Below are positions 35,612 through 43,971 of a DNA stretch of 64,000 nucleotides, in pieces. A model generated the notes under the pieces. The model saw only the letters and a program-made list of their open reading frames with translations, made no database searches and was not told the DNA's origin. Source of the DNA: CBDCFV01 sp965203835 (lineage in GTDB: Bacteria > Chloroflexota > Dehalococcoidia > Lucifugimonadales > UBA3495); contig OZ241919.1 of NCBI GenBank assembly GCA_965203835.1, positions 1,240,001 through 1,304,000 of the forward strand, in the 5' to 3' direction. The position numbers were made by a program, and so were the translations under genes. Each line of letters starts with the position of its first letter. The first letter of the stretch is position 1.

Positions 35612-36661
35612 TCAGTCCGCCGCTGCTTCGTGGTGTTCTATCCATTGAGGAGTGGGTTCCGGCGGAGGAATCGTCTTGTCTATGGTGCGAATGTGTTCGG
35701 GGTACAGGTGACAAGACGTCCATCTTCCATTGGGCAACTGCTCGAACGGCGGGGGCGTCGTGGTGCAAACGGGCATGGCGTAGGAGCAGCGCGGATGGAA
35801 AGGGCACCCCGGCGGGACCGCCATCGCGCTGGGCACCTCACCCACAATGGGGATATTCCAAGGGGGCGTTCTCCCTTGGGGCGTTGCCGCTGACACCAGT
35901 GAAGCCGTGTATGGATGGGCCGGGTCGGTGCAGATCTCCTCGGCCTTGCCAAGCTCCACCATCTTGCCCAAGTACATAACGCCGATGGTATGGCTCATGT
36001 GTTCCACCGACGCCAGGTCGTGGCTGATCAGTATGTAAGATATTCCTCTTTCCTCCTGGATGTCCTTCAGCAGGTTCAGCACCTGGGAGCGGATGGACAC
36101 GTCCAGGTTGGATACCGGCTCATCCAGAATCATCAGGGACGGTTCTAGCGTCAGGGCGCGGGCTACCCCTATGCGCTGGCGCTGCCCGCCGCTGAACTCG
36201 TGGGGGAACTGGGTTTCGGCGGTCGCCGGCAGTCCCACAGACCGGAGGGCGTCTTTAATCCGCTCGTCCCTTTCGCTCCTGCTGAACCCGTGGACTTCCA
36301 GTGGTTCACCGATGATGTGGCCCACGCGCATCCTGGGATTCAACGCTCCATAGGGATCCTGCAACACCGCTTGGACCGACTTCCGGTACTCCCGTGTCTC
36401 GGAGGTCGAAGCCTGCGCAAGGGAAATCCCCTTGAACATGATGTCGCCCGAGGTTGGCTCCAACAGCTTGAGTATCAGGTTGGCCACGGTGGTCTTGCCG
36501 CAACCCGATTCTCCCACCAAGGCGAAGGTTTCACCTGGCGACACCGTAAAGGAGACGTTATCCACGGCTTTGACTTCCCCAATGGTGCGGCTCAAAAGCA
36601 CACCCTGTTTTACCGGGAAATACTTGACGAGGTTCTGGACCTCAACTACCGGCTCTGGCAT
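35612..36661 (-). CDS. Oligopeptide-type ABC importer ATPase (DppF/OppF-like)
   Basis: Cytoplasmic ATPase, 349 aa. Walker A GESGCGKTT, Q-loop, signature FSGGQRQRIGVARAL, Walker B LMILDEPVSNLD and the switch His in LISHDLA. The C-terminal oligopeptide domain has CPFHPRCSYAMPVC with the cysteine pattern seen in this subfamily, some members of which bind an iron-sulfur cluster. Its start lies 20 nt inside the end of the upstream ATPase gene, so the two are translationally coupled. With its partner it is the only importer ATPase pair in the window. Confidence 0.93.
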   Translation of the reverse strand: MPEPVVEVQNLVKYFPVKQGVLLSRTIGEVKAVDNVSFTVSPGETFALVGESGCGKTTVANLILKLLEPTSGDIMFKGISLAQASTSETREYRKSVQAVLQDPYGALNPRMRVGHIIGEPLEVHGFSRSERDERIKDALRSVGLPATAETQFPHEFSGGQRQRIGVARALTLEPSLMILDEPVSNLDVSIRSQVLNLLKDIQEERGISYILISHDLASVEHMSHTIGVMYLGKMVELGKAEEICTDPAHPYTASLVSAATPQGRTPPWNIPIVGEVPSAMAVPPGCPFHPRCSYAMPVCTTTPPPFEQLPNGRWTSCHLYPEHIRTIDKTIPPPEPTPQWIEHHEAAAD

Positions 36662-37655
36662 ATTCCTTCTCCAATAACCAGCACCTGGCTTGATGGAAAC
36701 CTTCTATCATGAACGCGGGGGGCGGGTCCCCGGTGCCGCACTGTTCCGTGGCGTGTTCGCATCGCGGGTGGAAAGGACAAGCGGGCGGCAGATTGCCGGC
36801 GTGGGGCGGGTCGCCCTGGATCGTGCGCAACCTGTCGGTCTTTTCACCCAGGATTGGCAGGGCTTGCAACAAGGCTTCTGTATATGGGTGTTGCGGGTTG
36901 TTCAGCACCTGGTCCTTGGGACCGTATTCCACCACCAGTCCGCCATAAAACACCGCAAGCTTGTCGCAGAGGTTGCCGGTGATGCTGATGTCGTGGGTGA
37001 TAAAGATGATGGCCATCCCGGTCTGCCTCTGGAGTTCCTGGAGCAAGTCCAAGTACTGTCGCTGGGTGGTAACGTCCAGCGCCGTTGTGGGCTCGTCCGC
37101 AATCAGCAGGTCCGGACGGGGGCCAATGGAGGCCGCGCTGGAGGAGCGCTGTCGCATTCCTCCGCTCAGCTCGTGGGGATAGTTCTTCACCCGTACTTGC
37201 GGGTCGTTGATCTTGACCATCCGCAGCAGGTCGATGCTGCGGGTGACTGCCTGTTTCCAAGGCAGTCCTTCATGCACCACCAGCGGCTCGGAAACCTGGG
37301 TGCCGATGCTGAACACAGGGTCCAGCGCCGCCATCGAATTCTGGAGCACCATGCCGATCCGTTTGCCCCGCAGTTGCTCCATTTCGGCTTCGGAATTTTC
37401 TACGATGTTGGTGCCATCGAAAATAATTTCTCCGTCAACGATCTGTCCTCCCCGAGGCAACAGCCTGAGAATGGACAAGCAAGTGATGGTCTTGCCCGAG
37501 CCGGACTCTCCGACCAGACCCAACGTCTCGCCGGGTAGCAACTCAAAGTTAACGCCGTTCACGGCCCGCACAAGACCGCGCCTGGTAAAGAAGTGGGTCG
37601 TCAGGTTGCGAACTTCCAGCAGCGGTTTATCGCCGTTTCGCCGATCTTGGGCCAT
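36642..37655 (-). CDS. Oligopeptide-type ABC importer ATPase (DppD/OppD-like)
   Basis: Cytoplasmic ATPase, 337 aa from the ATG at 37655 (AGGAGG upstream; open further to 37706). Walker A GESGSGKT, signature LSGGMRQR, Walker B LLIADEPTTALD, switch His in FITHDIS, and C-terminal CPFHPRCEHATEQC. After the signature the sequence reads SSSAASIGPRPD where the family has a hydrophobic VMIAMALACRPK-like helix; this local change is unusual and may affect the helix after the signature. Pairs with the DppF-like protein and probably serves importers 1-3. Confidence 0.9.
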   Translation of the reverse strand: MAQDRRNGDKPLLEVRNLTTHFFTRRGLVRAVNGVNFELLPGETLGLVGESGSGKTITCLSILRLLPRGGQIVDGEIIFDGTNIVENSEAEMEQLRGKRIGMVLQNSMAALDPVFSIGTQVSEPLVVHEGLPWKQAVTRSIDLLRMVKINDPQVRVKNYPHELSGGMRQRSSSAASIGPRPDLLIADEPTTALDVTTQRQYLDLLQELQRQTGMAIIFITHDISITGNLCDKLAVFYGGLVVEYGPKDQVLNNPQHPYTEALLQALPILGEKTDRLRTIQGDPPHAGNLPPACPFHPRCEHATEQCGTGDPPPAFMIEGFHQARCWLLEKEYARAGS

Positions 37656-37784
37656 TGGCTTCGCCTCCTGGGAAGACTTGGGACAGCGATTATAGCATGG
37701 GCGCACGTTGCGCGAAATTATAACATCAATCCACGGTAATCCATCTACTTGGGCCGGGGATCATCATAATGCCAAGGCGGGCGG

Positions 37785-39287
37785 TTATGTCAACCGTATT
37801 TCGAAAAGCGCCGATATTCCGGGACCTTGAGATATGGGTCCCTCCATCGCCGCGGCCCAGTGGGCCACCCGGTAGCCCACAACCCATGCGATGCCGCGCC
37901 CCGATACCAGCAACGGCACCCGGTCCCTCCAGCTTCTGGGCACCTTGGAGTCGGTGAAGAAGTCTTGAAGTTTTTTCTCTCCCAGCATACCCAGCGGCTG
38001 AAAGCGGTCTCCCGGACGGCGCGTTCGCACCAACAGTGGGCCGGTCAAAGCTTCGCGGTCCAACCGGACGGTCCAGACTTGGGCGGCCGAAGGGTCCGGC
38101 GCATCACCAGCAGATACTTCAGGAGCGGCAACGAAGTCGTCGGTCCCTAAAATTATCCGCCATCCCGTTCCTTCAACCGTGGCATCGCTCTCTCCCTTGG
38201 AGGGCAACGCCAAGGGATGTTCGCCTTCTAACGGAGGCAGGGGACATGGCAGGACCGCGTCCCTGGAGAGCACCAAGCCGGTGTAGCCGCGGTGGAGGAG
38301 GACCCCCGCCGGCAACTCTAGTACCGTGCCCGGCGTCTTGTCCTCCACCATCTCTGTCATGGCCGTCAGGTGGCTTTCGCGCAGGCGTATGGCCGCTCCA
38401 GTAAGGGCCGCATAACCCCGGCGCAACAGCATCCGTTGCAGCGACGGATGGGCGTCTGAGAGTCCGGCCAAGTCGAACCGCACCTCCCCGTCGGTGGCCA
38501 AGGCCACTTGCGGCCACAACTTGTCCGCTTCTCCTTCAATGAAGTCCAAGTCCACCGACGCCGTCCTGGCCAGCCTTGCCAAAGACTCTCTGACCCGCGG
38601 GTTGAACCCGGAGGCCAAGGCAGGCAACAGGTCGTGCCTGATCCGGTTTCGGGTAAAGCGGGGCAGGTAGTTGCCGCTGTCATCACGGTAGGCCCGTCCC
38701 AGCTCCCGGCAGTACGCCGCGGTATCGGCCTTGCTCACGCCCAGCAAGGGGCGGAAAAGTTGCAGGTCCGGGTCTTCCGTCGGCCACGGCCAAGCAGACA
38801 CTTCGGACATTCCTCTAAGCCCGTGAAGGCCGGCCCCTCGCAGCACGTGCTGTAACACCGTTTCGGCTTGGTCATCCACGGTGTGCCCAACGGCGACCGC
38901 CTTTGCGCCGGTGTTCCCGGCCACTTGGGCCAGAAACATGTAGCGCATCTCCCTCGCCAATTGCTCGAAGGACGATATACGCCGCTGCCGCCGGTACTCC
39001 GTGGGGTCCCGTTGCTCCACCGTGGCCGGCAACCCCAGCTCTTCCGCCAGGGCGGCAACGAAATCGGCGTCATCGTCCGCCTCTTGCCCTCGAAAGTCAT
39101 GATTCAAGTGGGCGACGTGAAGCTGGAATCCATATGCCTCCTGCAGGTGGTGCAGACTGTATAACAGGGCCGATGAATCAGGGCCGCCAGAGGCCGCCAC
39201 CACCAGCAAGGTGTTATTCCCGGAGTATCCCGCCCGGCGCAGGGCCGCCGCTACTTGCCGCTCAATACGGGCAACAACCGACTGCAT
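37785..39287 (-). CDS. tilS: tRNA(Ile)-lysidine synthase
   Basis: ATP-dependent enzyme, 500 aa, that converts C34 of the CAU-anticodon isoleucine tRNA to lysidine so that it reads AUA. The PP-loop ATP site SGGPDSS is at residues 33-39, followed by HLNHDFRG and AVGHTVDDQAETVLQ, typical of TilS; the C-terminal TilS domain carries LLVRTRRPGDRFQPLGMLGEKKLQDFFTDSKVPRSWRDRVPLL in outline. Length is normal for the long form. It ends a three-gene block with the phosphatase (4-nt gap) and CorC-like genes. Confidence 0.92.
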   Translation of the reverse strand: MQSVVARIERQVAAALRRAGYSGNNTLLVVAASGGPDSSALLYSLHHLQEAYGFQLHVAHLNHDFRGQEADDDADFVAALAEELGLPATVEQRDPTEYRRQRRISSFEQLAREMRYMFLAQVAGNTGAKAVAVGHTVDDQAETVLQHVLRGAGLHGLRGMSEVSAWPWPTEDPDLQLFRPLLGVSKADTAAYCRELGRAYRDDSGNYLPRFTRNRIRHDLLPALASGFNPRVRESLARLARTASVDLDFIEGEADKLWPQVALATDGEVRFDLAGLSDAHPSLQRMLLRRGYAALTGAAIRLRESHLTAMTEMVEDKTPGTVLELPAGVLLHRGYTGLVLSRDAVLPCPLPPLEGEHPLALPSKGESDATVEGTGWRIILGTDDFVAAPEVSAGDAPDPSAAQVWTVRLDREALTGPLLVRTRRPGDRFQPLGMLGEKKLQDFFTDSKVPRSWRDRVPLLVSGRGIAWVVGYRVAHWAAAMEGPISQGPGISALFEIRLT

Positions 39288-39291
39288 CCCT

Positions 39292-39909
39292 TTACCGGTT
39301 TTCAGGGGAGAGATGGCCGGTCATGTTGTAATTGACCAACCGGTGATTCCCGTTATTTGACTCGATCGTGGAGATGGAACTGAGGCCAAGGGTCATGTTG
39401 TGGAAATTGGCAAGGGTCATGCCCAGTACCCTGCCGACGATGGCGCGGATGGTGAAGTTGTGGGAAACGACCACCAGGACGTCGTCGGCTTGGTGCTCTT
39501 CTTCAATCCGCATGAGTGACCGCCAAGCCCGCTCCTGAAGCTGCGCCAAGGACTCTCCCTTGGGCAGCACCACGTTGGTGGGATCCTCGCGCCAAGCGGC
39601 GTATATATCGGGCCAGCCTTCGCGCATCTCCCGGCCCGTTACCCCTTCCAGTTCCCCAAGGTCAAGTTCTTCCAACCCGGGCACGGGGACCACCGGAAGG
39701 CCGGTAGCGCGGGAAACCTCGCCAGCGAATTGCATTGTCCGCATCAACGGACTGGCGTATATGAATGCAATCCCTTCGCCGGTCAACGCCCGTCCAGTCT
39801 CCGAAGCTTGCGCGACGCCGCGGGCGGTCATGGAAACATCCTTCTGGCCTTGGAACTTGCCCAGCTTGTTCCATTCGGTCTCGCCGTGGCGCACCAACAG
39901 GAGCTTCAT
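39292..39909 (-). CDS. Histidine phosphatase (phosphoglycerate mutase-like)
   Basis: 205-aa branch-1 histidine phosphatase. The catalytic RHG motif is in LLVRHGETEWN (His about 8), and the second catalytic His is in VSHNFTIRAIVG (about 150). It removes phosphate from a small metabolite such as alpha-ribazole phosphate, or acts as a mutase; which one is not resolvable. Starts within a TAATG overlap with the upstream gene and leads directly into tilS. Confidence 0.88.
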   Translation of the reverse strand: MKLLLVRHGETEWNKLGKFQGQKDVSMTARGVAQASETGRALTGEGIAFIYASPLMRTMQFAGEVSRATGLPVVPVPGLEELDLGELEGVTGREMREGWPDIYAAWREDPTNVVLPKGESLAQLQERAWRSLMRIEEEHQADDVLVVVSHNFTIRAIVGRVLGMTLANFHNMTLGLSSISTIESNNGNHRLVNYNMTGHLSPENR

Positions 39910-41189
39910 TAGCCGTCACCGTCCGGTCCGCTTCGTTCCCTGCGCAACTCAACGGTGTCTATCCTTACCCCGCTCATGGCCTTGACGGCAAGGCTCAAGT
40001 CATTGAACTCGAACTCTTCTCCTTCCTCGGGGATGCGGCCCAAGTGGTCCAGGATGAACCCGGCAACGGTATGGTAGTCCCCCTCGGGCAGACCAAGATC
40101 CAGTTCTTCGTTGACCTCCGACACTGCCATCCCGGCGTCGAGGCGGTAAGTATCCTCGTCTACCGGCGTGTAGGGCTGGTCAGGAGCGTTGCCTTCCTCC
40201 CCGACTTGGCCCACGATCACCTCCAAGAGTTGCTTCATGGTCGCCAAGCCGGCAATGCCGCCGAACTCGTCAACCATCAACACCAACCCGTAGCCTCTCT
40301 GTTGCATTTCATCGAAAGTGCTGCTGACGGTCTTGGTTTCCGGCACAAAGAAAGGCTCACGCAGGAAGCCGGTTACGCTGTCCTCCGGGCGCAGCTCGTC
40401 CTGGCCCACGGCGAACAGCACGTCTTTACTGAAAAGAACGCCCACAACGTTTTCCATAGTCCCCTCATACACCGGGAACCTGGTATGGCTGTGCCTGATA
40501 TACAGGGGCAAGAACTCATCGAGCCGGGTATCCATCTCCACCATGACGAATTCCGGCCTGGGCGTCATTATTTCGCGCATCTGCCGGTCACCGAAACGGA
40601 ACACCTTCTCCAAGAGCGCAGCTTCATTTTCCTTGACCACACCCGACTTGGCGCCCACCGCTATGAGAGAGCGTATCTCTTCTTCGCCTATCTCCGGTGG
40701 CGGATCACCGATGCCCAACAAACGATTTACCAACCAACTGATCCCTTGCAACAGGCGCACACCCGGAGCCAGCATCAGTCCCACGAATGACAAGGGGCGT
40801 GATACGGCGAACGCCACCTTTTCCGACTGGTTCCAAGCAATGGTCTTTGGAAGGATTTCGCCGAAAATCAGCAGCACCAGAGTGACGCCCAAGGTGGAAA
40901 CCAACACCGCGGTGGAGTTGTTCCCCATCATGTTCACCACCAGCGAGGTGCCGATGACGGCGACGGCAGTGTTTACGAGGTTGTTGCTGAGCAGCACCGT
41001 GGCCAGAAGCTTTTCCGGGCGTTGGACCAGTTGGGCTACCCGACTGGCGCCCGGCTGCCCAATGTTTACAAGGTGGGTCAACCGTGCCCTCGATAGCGCC
41101 ACCAAGGCTGTCTCTGATCCTGAGAAAAAGGCGGACAACACCAAAAAAAGACCGAGTAGACCCAGTCTCCATAGATCGGCGGTATCCAT
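39909..41189 (-). CDS. CNNM/CorC-HlyC family membrane protein
   Basis: 426-aa membrane protein: DUF21 transmembrane domain (about 1-190, starting FLVLSAFFSGSETALVALSRARL), a tandem CBS pair (about 205-325), and a C-terminal CorC_HlyC domain (about 335-415). This family exports Mg2+ or Co2+; historic annotations call it hemolysin. Its stop overlaps the start of the histidine phosphatase by one base. Confidence 0.9.
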   Translation of the reverse strand: MDTADLWRLGLLGLFLVLSAFFSGSETALVALSRARLTHLVNIGQPGASRVAQLVQRPEKLLATVLLSNNLVNTAVAVIGTSLVVNMMGNNSTAVLVSTLGVTLVLLIFGEILPKTIAWNQSEKVAFAVSRPLSFVGLMLAPGVRLLQGISWLVNRLLGIGDPPPEIGEEEIRSLIAVGAKSGVVKENEAALLEKVFRFGDRQMREIMTPRPEFVMVEMDTRLDEFLPLYIRHSHTRFPVYEGTMENVVGVLFSKDVLFAVGQDELRPEDSVTGFLREPFFVPETKTVSSTFDEMQQRGYGLVLMVDEFGGIAGLATMKQLLEVIVGQVGEEGNAPDQPYTPVDEDTYRLDAGMAVSEVNEELDLGLPEGDYHTVAGFILDHLGRIPEEGEEFEFNDLSLAVKAMSGVRIDTVELRRERSGPDGDG

Positions 41190-41362
41190 TTCCGGCGCAC
41201 ACCTCCATAAACCAACCCGGTATGGACTGACAAACCAGCCTGTTGTCGGATGATAGCATCGGCCTTATAGGGTGTAAAGTTGACGGTGACACCTGCCGCA
41301 CATATCATTTTCCTTGCTTCGGCGGTTTATGCCGCCGGGCGACTCAATGGAGAAACGAATAT

Positions 41363-42400
41363 ATGGGCGTGAAAATTCTGGGCATAGAAACGTCTTGCGA
41401 CGAGACGGCTGCGGGAGTGGTTGAAGACGGGAGAGTGCTGCATTCCAACGTCATCGCCTCGCAGGCGGGAATCCATTCAAGCTACGGCGGCGTGGTCCCT
41501 GAACTGGCCTCCCGGCAGCATGTCCGCGACATGGTGCCGGTGCTTGAGAAGGCTCTGGCCGACAGCGGCTTGGGGTTCGAGGACATAGACGCGGTGGCGG
41601 TGACCTACGGCCCCGGACTGGGAGGATCGCTCATCACCGGCCTGAATACCGCCAAGGCCATCGCTTTTTCCTTGGGAGCGCCGTTGATCGGGGTAAACCA
41701 CCTTGAGGGCCATATATACGCCGCGTGGCTTACCCAGCACGTACCGGACGAAGACCCTGGGTTCCCCCTCATGTGCATGGTAGCGTCGGGCGGCCATACC
41801 GACCTGATACTTATGGAGGACCACGGCAACTACAAGTTGCTGGGACGCACCAGGGACGACGCCGCCGGTGAAGCGTTCGACAAAGCCGCACGTATCCTGG
41901 GATTGGGCTTCCCAGGCGGTCCGGAGATACAGCGGGTATCCGATGGCGCGGAGGGAGGCGAACGCCTTCCGAGGGCTTGGATGCGGGGCACCCTGGACTT
42001 CAGTTTCAGCGGCGTAAAGACCGCGCTGCTGCACCTGGCGCAGGACAAGGGCCTATACCCGGATATCGACGATGCCCTGGGAGAGGAAGATCTGCGCCGG
42101 TTGGTCAGGGAATTGGCCCACGCCTTCCAGGAGTCGGTGGTCGACGTATTGACCGTCAAGCTTCTGGACGCGGCGGAACGTTACCATGCCAAGGGCTTGG
42201 TCCTGGGCGGCGGCGTCATAGCCAACGCGCGGCTGCGGCAGGAGATACTTAAACGCTCTCCCCTGCCGGCAATCATACCCTCTCCCATCCTGTGCACCGA
42301 TAACGGCCCCATGATCGCCGCCTGCGCCTATTACCAGTACAAGCGGGGAATGGAATTCGGGATGGACCTGGACATCGACCCGAGCCTGTCCCTGGGGTAA
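41363..42400 (+). CDS. tsaD: tRNA N6-threonylcarbamoyladenosine transferase TsaD
   Basis: 345-aa subunit of the t6A synthesis complex that transfers threonylcarbamoyl from its adenylate to A37 of ANN-decoding tRNAs. The family signature is visible: ILGIETSCDETA at the N-terminus, metal-binding H113 and H117 in NHLEGHIYA, ASGGHTDL, and CTDNGPMIA near the C-terminus. Start at 41363 chosen for TGGAGAAACGAAT upstream. Divergent from the CorC-like gene. With mtaB at 53.9 kb, the window holds two steps of the ms2t6A pathway. Confidence 0.95.
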   Translation: MGVKILGIETSCDETAAGVVEDGRVLHSNVIASQAGIHSSYGGVVPELASRQHVRDMVPVLEKALADSGLGFEDIDAVAVTYGPGLGGSLITGLNTAKAIAFSLGAPLIGVNHLEGHIYAAWLTQHVPDEDPGFPLMCMVASGGHTDLILMEDHGNYKLLGRTRDDAAGEAFDKAARILGLGFPGGPEIQRVSDGAEGGERLPRAWMRGTLDFSFSGVKTALLHLAQDKGLYPDIDDALGEEDLRRLVRELAHAFQESVVDVLTVKLLDAAERYHAKGLVLGGGVIANARLRQEILKRSPLPAIIPSPILCTDNGPMIAACAYYQYKRGMEFGMDLDIDPSLSLG

Positions 42401-42475
42401 AGCCGGGGAGAGAAATTGGCTGGGACCGCCCTAAGTGACCATCTTGAAACTTGGCTGGCGACCCAACTCGTCATT

Positions 42476-42612
42476 ATTATGAAAATAGGCCATTTTCATG
42501 TTCATGCGTGGCCCCAAGGGGCCATGCGCAATTCCCATGAAAATAGGCATTTTCGTGCATCATACATGGCCCTACAGGGCCATCCGTCATTCCCGCGAAG
42601 GCGGGAATCCAT
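42476..42612. repeat. Array of five stem-loops downstream of tsaD
   Basis: In order: ATGAAAAT/ATTTTCAT (42479-42499), TGGCCCC/GGGGCCA (42509-42524), ATGAAAAT/ATTTTCGT (42537-42556), ATGGCCCT/AGGGCCAT (42566-42583), ATTCCCGC/GCGGGAAT (42589-42608). The first two and next two form two imperfect copies of one unit of about 58 bp; the fifth is the dispersed palindromic repeat. No T-run. The gene on the other strand ends inside the fifth hairpin. Confidence 0.8.
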
Positions 42613-43297
42613 AAGCCTCGGACTGGTCGACTGAGTCTACGCTGGCCCCGCGGGTTGCCGAAGCCCAACCGGAGACCGCCTCTCTTCCGAGATGCCGGTT
42701 ATGTCCATTCAGCGACCGGCGGGCGATAAAGGCCGTATTGACCAGTTGATAAACTTGCAGCTTGGACCTGTCGCTGTGGTATGGGAACGCGAACAGCCAG
42801 TTGTGCCCTTGGAAGACGACTGACCCGGTATCCTTCACGAAATAGTACCGCCCCACCAGGACAACCCCGGCGATAACCGCCAGCAGCAGCAGAAGCGGTC
42901 CAACATCCATTCCGATCAAGGGAACGGAGGGGCCGTCGATGTGCCCCGTAAGCCAATAAGCTACGACAAGATAAATCACCAGCCCGCCGGCCACCACTAC
43001 CAACCCTTGAATCAGGGAGCCGAACCCGCGGGCGCCCGAGCGCACCAGCACCCCCGCCAACTCCTCGACCGGCACGATGTGGGTCTGGGCCTTGCCGTCC
43101 TCTTGAGAGAAGGCCAGAATCCGTTGGTCCGTGGTGATCAACAGGTGCCCTTCCACCGGCGGCTCGTCTCTGAGACCCGCGGATGGCGAGAATACATGAG
43201 TCACCCTCTCCCCCGGCATGAGGGCTACGTCCCTAATGTGGGTAAGATAGCTTACGTCCTGCAAGTCCCCGTCCAACGCTCGTCCTCCGACTACCAT
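42587..43297 (-). CDS. Two-TM membrane protein of unknown function
   Basis: About 236 aa from the ATG at 43297; the frame is open to 43336 and a TTG at 43276 with GGAGG upstream is another possible start. The N-terminal part (HLLITTDQRILAFSQ, VPVEELAGVLV) resembles a PH-like or membrane-recruited beta domain. Two hydrophobic segments follow (LIQGLVVVAGGLVIYLVVAYWL and GPLLLLLAVIAGVVLVGRYYF), then a short polar tail. The last residues GFPPSRE come from the inserted palindromic repeat, which also supplies the stop. No family recognised. Confidence 0.6.
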   Translation of the reverse strand: MVVGGRALDGDLQDVSYLTHIRDVALMPGERVTHVFSPSAGLRDEPPVEGHLLITTDQRILAFSQEDGKAQTHIVPVEELAGVLVRSGARGFGSLIQGLVVVAGGLVIYLVVAYWLTGHIDGPSVPLIGMDVGPLLLLLAVIAGVVLVGRYYFVKDTGSVVFQGHNWLFAFPYHSDRSKLQVYQLVNTAFIARRSLNGHNRHLGREAVSGWASATRGASVDSVDQSEAYGFPPSRE

Positions 43298-43434
43298 ACT
43301 ACCATAACCGTTGATGGAATCCCGTGGACAGGCCATCCCTGAACGGACTTATTTGGTCGGCAATCCCGCCCACGGCAATGCCCCAAAGAGAAGTTCAGAA
43401 CTCGCATCAAGTAGACCGCAAGTCTCTGTGTAAT

Positions 43435-43462
43435 TTGACATGCCACAGCGCGGAGGTAGAAT
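43435..43462 (+). promoter_or_regulatory. Promoter of the DUF1828-type module
   Basis: TTGACA (43435-43440), 16-nt spacer, TAGAAT (43457-43462), about 65 nt before the start at 43528. Confidence 0.6.
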
Positions 43463-43527
43463 GACGGTCTTGGTGACACAGCAGCTCACTTACTTCGGCA
43501 TCTGCTCCAAGGAAAATCACGAATTCT

Positions 43528-43971
43528 ATGACTGTCGATGACGTTGAAGGTTTTATCAATCGCGCAGACAAGCGAGTAATCGGCAATATTGAGTTACTCC
43601 CGTCCAATAGCATTGATGGAGCTTTTGAGTTTCGTTGCCCAGTAAATTATCATGGTTCGCAGAAAGTAGAGTTGAACATCTGGTTTAATCCCATTGCTTC
43701 GGTTCCCAAAATTTCAATCGCTTACTTCGTAGGGGGAATAGGCAGAATTTATGGTCTTTGCATGAACATCCGTCACGCCGGTATGCTAATACATAAACAT
43801 TACGGTGCGAATAAAGACGACAAGCCATATCATCCCGAGGATATTACCGCGTCGGCGAATGACCCGGGAGCGGTATGGGATGCATTCTGCGCTGAATCGT
43901 CGTTGGCCCACGACGGTACGTTCTCAGTCGATTGGAGTAGACCATGTCAACCACCTCAAACGGAGACTTAG
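43528..43971 (+). CDS. Hypothetical protein, first gene of a DUF1828-type module
   Basis: 147-aa protein without a recognised enzyme motif: an acidic alpha/beta region (GFINRADKRVIGNIELLPSNS, FEFRCPVNYHGSQKVELNIWF) and a C-terminal IYGLCMNIRHAGMLIHKHYGANKDDKPYHP in outline. By recall it may be DUF6978-like, a family found next to DUF1828 proteins. The last 28 bases overlap the start of the next gene, so the products probably work together. A/T-ending codons are more common here than in neighbours, suggesting transfer. Confidence 0.65.
   Translation: MTVDDVEGFINRADKRVIGNIELLPSNSIDGAFEFRCPVNYHGSQKVELNIWFNPIASVPKISIAYFVGGIGRIYGLCMNIRHAGMLIHKHYGANKDDKPYHPEDITASANDPGAVWDAFCAESSLAHDGTFSVDWSRPCQPPQTET

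Noticed and set aside
41458..41475. Another copy of the palindromic repeat in tsaD (GCAGGCGGGAATCCATTC)
   Set aside because: Only one arm is present and it codes the conserved SQAGIHS of TsaD, so it is a chance resemblance.
42476..42612. CRISPR-like array after tsaD
   Set aside because: Units are only two, imperfect, self-complementary and without spacers or cas genes.
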